NCBI GenBank assembly: GCA_002314605.1
Contig: DCGO01000112.1
Span: 8,707 to 14,872, forward strand
Reading direction: 5' to 3'
From: Lentisphaeria bacterium UBA1776
Lineage (GTDB): Bacteria > Verrucomicrobiota > Lentisphaeria > Victivallales > Victivallaceae
Length of the DNA: 6,166 nucleotides
Shown: piece after piece, positions 4,955-6,166 of the stretch
How positions within the stretch are numbered: position 1 is the stretch's first letter
Layout of the letters: each line of letters begins with the position of its first letter
Program-made: the position numbers and the translations under genes
The notes under the pieces: model-generated
Told to the model about the DNA's origin: nothing
Database searches by the model: none
Seen by the model: the letters and a program-made list of their open reading frames with translations, nothing else

Positions 4955-5709
4955 CGGAATATCTGGCCGGGTTTTCTTCCCTTGCCATCGCTTTCTCCGG
5001 CGGAACCGACAGCGCTCTGCTGGCCCATGAGGCGATTCAAGTCCTTGGAAAAAAACATGTTCTCCTACTGCATGGAGTTTCCGTCCTGCTGCCGGAGTGT
5101 GACCGGCACTTTACATGCCACTTTGCCGGTTTGGGGTGGCCCGTTCAGCAAGTTGAGCTGGAGCCTTTGAGTATCCCGGAGGTCCGGGCCAATGTGCGCG
5201 AACGCTGTTATTTCTGTAAAAAAGCCATGTATGCGGCGCTTCTTCAAGCGGCTGGTGCTGCTGGTTTTCGTGATCTTGCGGACGGGACCAATGCCGATGA
5301 CACCCGGGATTTCCGTCCCGGCATGCATGCGGCGGAGGAACTGGGAATCCTGCATCCTCTGCTGGATTGCGGACTTGGCAAAGCGGCCGTCCGGGAACTG
5401 GCCCGGAAACGCGGTCTTCCCAACTGGGATCTTCCGGCGTCGGCCTGTTTGGCCAGCCGGATCCCGGCGGGGACGCCCCTGGACGAAGAGATCCTCCGGC
5501 GCATCGGCACGGCGGAGAACGGCCTGTCAGAGCTGGGGTTCCGGGGACACAGGGTGCGTTACGCGGATTTCCGAAGCGTCCGTCTCGAACTCAAGGAACC
5601 GGACTTTGCAAAACTTCCGGACTGCCGGGAAAAGGTTCTCGGCATACTCGGAAAACTGGGGTTTTCCCGTGTCACGGCAGATCTGAAACTCCGCGATACG
5701 GCTCAATGA
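4942..5709 (+). CDS. larE: LarE-type ATP-dependent sulfur transferase, three-cysteine form
   Basis: A 255-residue PP-loop ATPase of the LarE family, which adenylates and sulfurates the pyridinium carboxylates of the nickel-pincer nucleotide cofactor precursor. Motifs are FSGGTDS (PP-loop, residues 18-24), ERCYFCKK (C89, C92), DGTNADDTRDFRPG (114-127), and PASACLASRIPAG (C169). The CxxC pair plus C169 matches the subgroup reported to carry a [4Fe-4S] cluster and use it for sulfur transfer, rather than the Lactobacillus type that sacrifices one cysteine. The start is GTG 4942, overlapping the glycosyltransferase stop by 13 bases with only a weak upstream site. It is chosen because it places the PP-loop about 17 residues in, as in homologues, and no earlier in-frame start exists. 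No larA, larB or larC is in the window, so the partner genes must be elsewhere or the substrate may differ. Confidence 0.9.
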   Translation: MQKLTEYLAGFSSLAIAFSGGTDSALLAHEAIQVLGKKHVLLLHGVSVLLPECDRHFTCHFAGLGWPVQQVELEPLSIPEVRANVRERCYFCKKAMYAALLQAAGAAGFRDLADGTNADDTRDFRPGMHAAEELGILHPLLDCGLGKAAVRELARKRGLPNWDLPASACLASRIPAGTPLDEEILRRIGTAENGLSELGFRGHRVRYADFRSVRLELKEPDFAKLPDCREKVLGILGKLGFSRVTADLKLRDTAQ

Positions 5710-5720
5710 AAGGCATTCCT

Positions 5721-6065
5721 TCAGGCTTTGGATTCCGTTTTCCGCTTTGCTTTGCGGGGGGCTTTGGCAGCGGCCTCGGGTTCGGTTTTCCGCTTTGCTT
5801 TGCGGGGGGCTTTAGCCGGTTCTTCCTCTGCGGCGGCTTTTTTTCGGAAAACACCCGTTTCAACGAGCTTATCCATCAGCTGCTGCATGGAATTGAATGC
5901 CGTCAGCATGCCGTTGGGCGGCATGATGATGCGGAGAAAATCCTGCGGGGCGGAAGGCTCTTCTGCACTGCCTGCCGGCAGATTCACAAAGTCCATTCTG
6001 ATCATGCCGCCGCTGAAGTTGATCCTGCTCATCTGGTCCGCAAAAAATTCCGTCTTTTCAATCAT
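5721..6065 (-). CDS. Small protein with histone-H1-like basic repeat tail, function unknown
   Basis: A 114-residue protein I do not recognise. Residues 1-73 look like a compact alpha/beta domain (FFADQMSRINFSGGMIRMDF, then LRIIMPPNGMLTAF and a helix ending KLVETGVFRKK), with an acidic, Pro-rich loop around residues 31-41. Residues 74-114 form a low-complexity tail rich in Lys, Ala, Arg and Glu, made of two 16-residue units each containing KAPRKAKRKTE. Such tails resemble histone H1-like proteins and could bind nucleic acid or anionic surfaces; this is inference. Start ATG 6065 is well supported by GGAGGAGGTG four bases upstream on the minus strand. The stop lies 11 bases from the larE stop, in convergent orientation. 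No signal peptide or membrane segment is visible. Confidence 0.8.
   Translation of the reverse strand: MIEKTEFFADQMSRINFSGGMIRMDFVNLPAGSAEEPSAPQDFLRIIMPPNGMLTAFNSMQQLMDKLVETGVFRKKAAAEEEPAKAPRKAKRKTEPEAAAKAPRKAKRKTESKA
5733..5813 (-). repeat. 48-bp tandem repeat encoding a 16-residue unit
   Basis: Positions 5733-5765 and 5781-5813 match over 33 bases with one mismatch, and the last 29 bases are identical. The 48-bp period is a multiple of three, so copies can be gained or lost in frame. The repeat encodes the KAPRKAKRKTE units of the tail. High nucleotide identity suggests a recent duplication. Confidence 0.85.
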
Positions 6066-6075
6066 GTTTCACCTC
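6066..6075 (-). promoter_or_regulatory. Strong ribosome binding site fixing the start of the small gene
   Basis: On the minus strand AGGAGGTG ends four bases before ATG 6065 and extends upstream as GGAGGAGGTG. It is the strongest Shine-Dalgarno site in the window and suggests this short protein is made in quantity. Confidence 0.75.
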
Positions 6076-6105
6076 CTCCAAAGAGAATTTTCCTGTCTTG
6101 AGCTT

Positions 6106-6134
6106 ACTATAACCGCATAATTTGAGAAATACAA
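6106..6134 (-). promoter_or_regulatory. Promoter of the small basic-tail gene
   Basis: On the minus strand TATAGT (plus positions 6106-6111) is a five-of-six -10 box. TTGTAT (6129-6134) lies 17 bases upstream as a weak -35. A start near 6099 gives a leader of about 33 bases holding the strong GGAGGAGGTG site. The surrounding sequence is A/T-richer than the rest of the window, as expected for a promoter. Confidence 0.45.
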
Positions 6135-6166
6135 GTCCAAAGAGGTAATTTCAAAAGTTTTGTTAA

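Noticed and set aside
5367..6101. 244-codon plus-strand frame with Gly/Phe-rich repeats past larE
   Set aside because: Its repeats are the reverse reading of the basic tail repeat, and it overlaps larE out of frame; the minus-strand gene has the strong ribosome site and promoter.
6098..6166. Possible plus-strand promoter leaving the window at the right end
   Set aside because: TTGAGC and the nearby TATAAC/CATAAT boxes are at unsuitable spacing, and no gene start is visible before the window ends.

Overview
This is a GC-rich (roughly 58-60% by eye) bacterial chromosomal window, densely packed with housekeeping and accessory metabolic genes. It holds no tRNA, rRNA, CRISPR array or transposase that I can see. 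Nothing identifies the organism directly. Monofunctional HisB, a three-cysteine LarE, a UPF0489-type protein and good Shine-Dalgarno sites in front of some genes but not others would fit a Gram-negative anaerobe, for example a member of the PVC group (Lentisphaerota/Verrucomicrobiota). That placement is a low-confidence inference.

Layout. Positions 1-594 (+) are the 3' part of a TIM-barrel sugar-phosphate isomerase/epimerase. It is followed after one base by a glyoxalase-II-like metallo-beta-lactamase-fold hydrolase (596-1207, +). Convergent to these lies hisB (1245-1838, -), a complete imidazoleglycerol-phosphate dehydratase that stands alone with no other his gene in view. The 424-base divergent gap 1839-2262 carries candidate promoters for hisB and for the next gene. 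It also carries a repeat block: an 8-bp minisatellite with G-quadruplex spacing, an 18-bp tandem pair, a diverged 44-bp direct repeat and an 11-bp inverted repeat.

Four same-strand genes follow (2263-5709, +), with gaps of 19 and 6 bases and then a 13-base overlap: a calcineurin-like metallophosphoesterase, a UPF0489/arginase-like protein with two Asp/His metal motifs, a family 4 glycosyltransferase, and a LarE-type ATP-dependent sulfur transferase with the Cys pattern expected of the [4Fe-4S] subgroup. Their spacing suggests one transcript, but no common pathway is obvious. At the right end a small convergent gene (5721-6065, -) encodes an unrecognised protein with a histone-H1-like Lys/Ala/Pro tail built from a 16-residue tandem repeat. 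It has a strong ribosome binding site and a plausible promoter.

Most worth a second look: the UPF0489 arginase-like protein in this operon, the orphan three-cysteine LarE without larB or larC nearby, the G-rich repeat island between the divergent hisB and phosphoesterase promoters, and the basic-tailed small protein. I do not see a clear new multi-gene defence or mobile system here.
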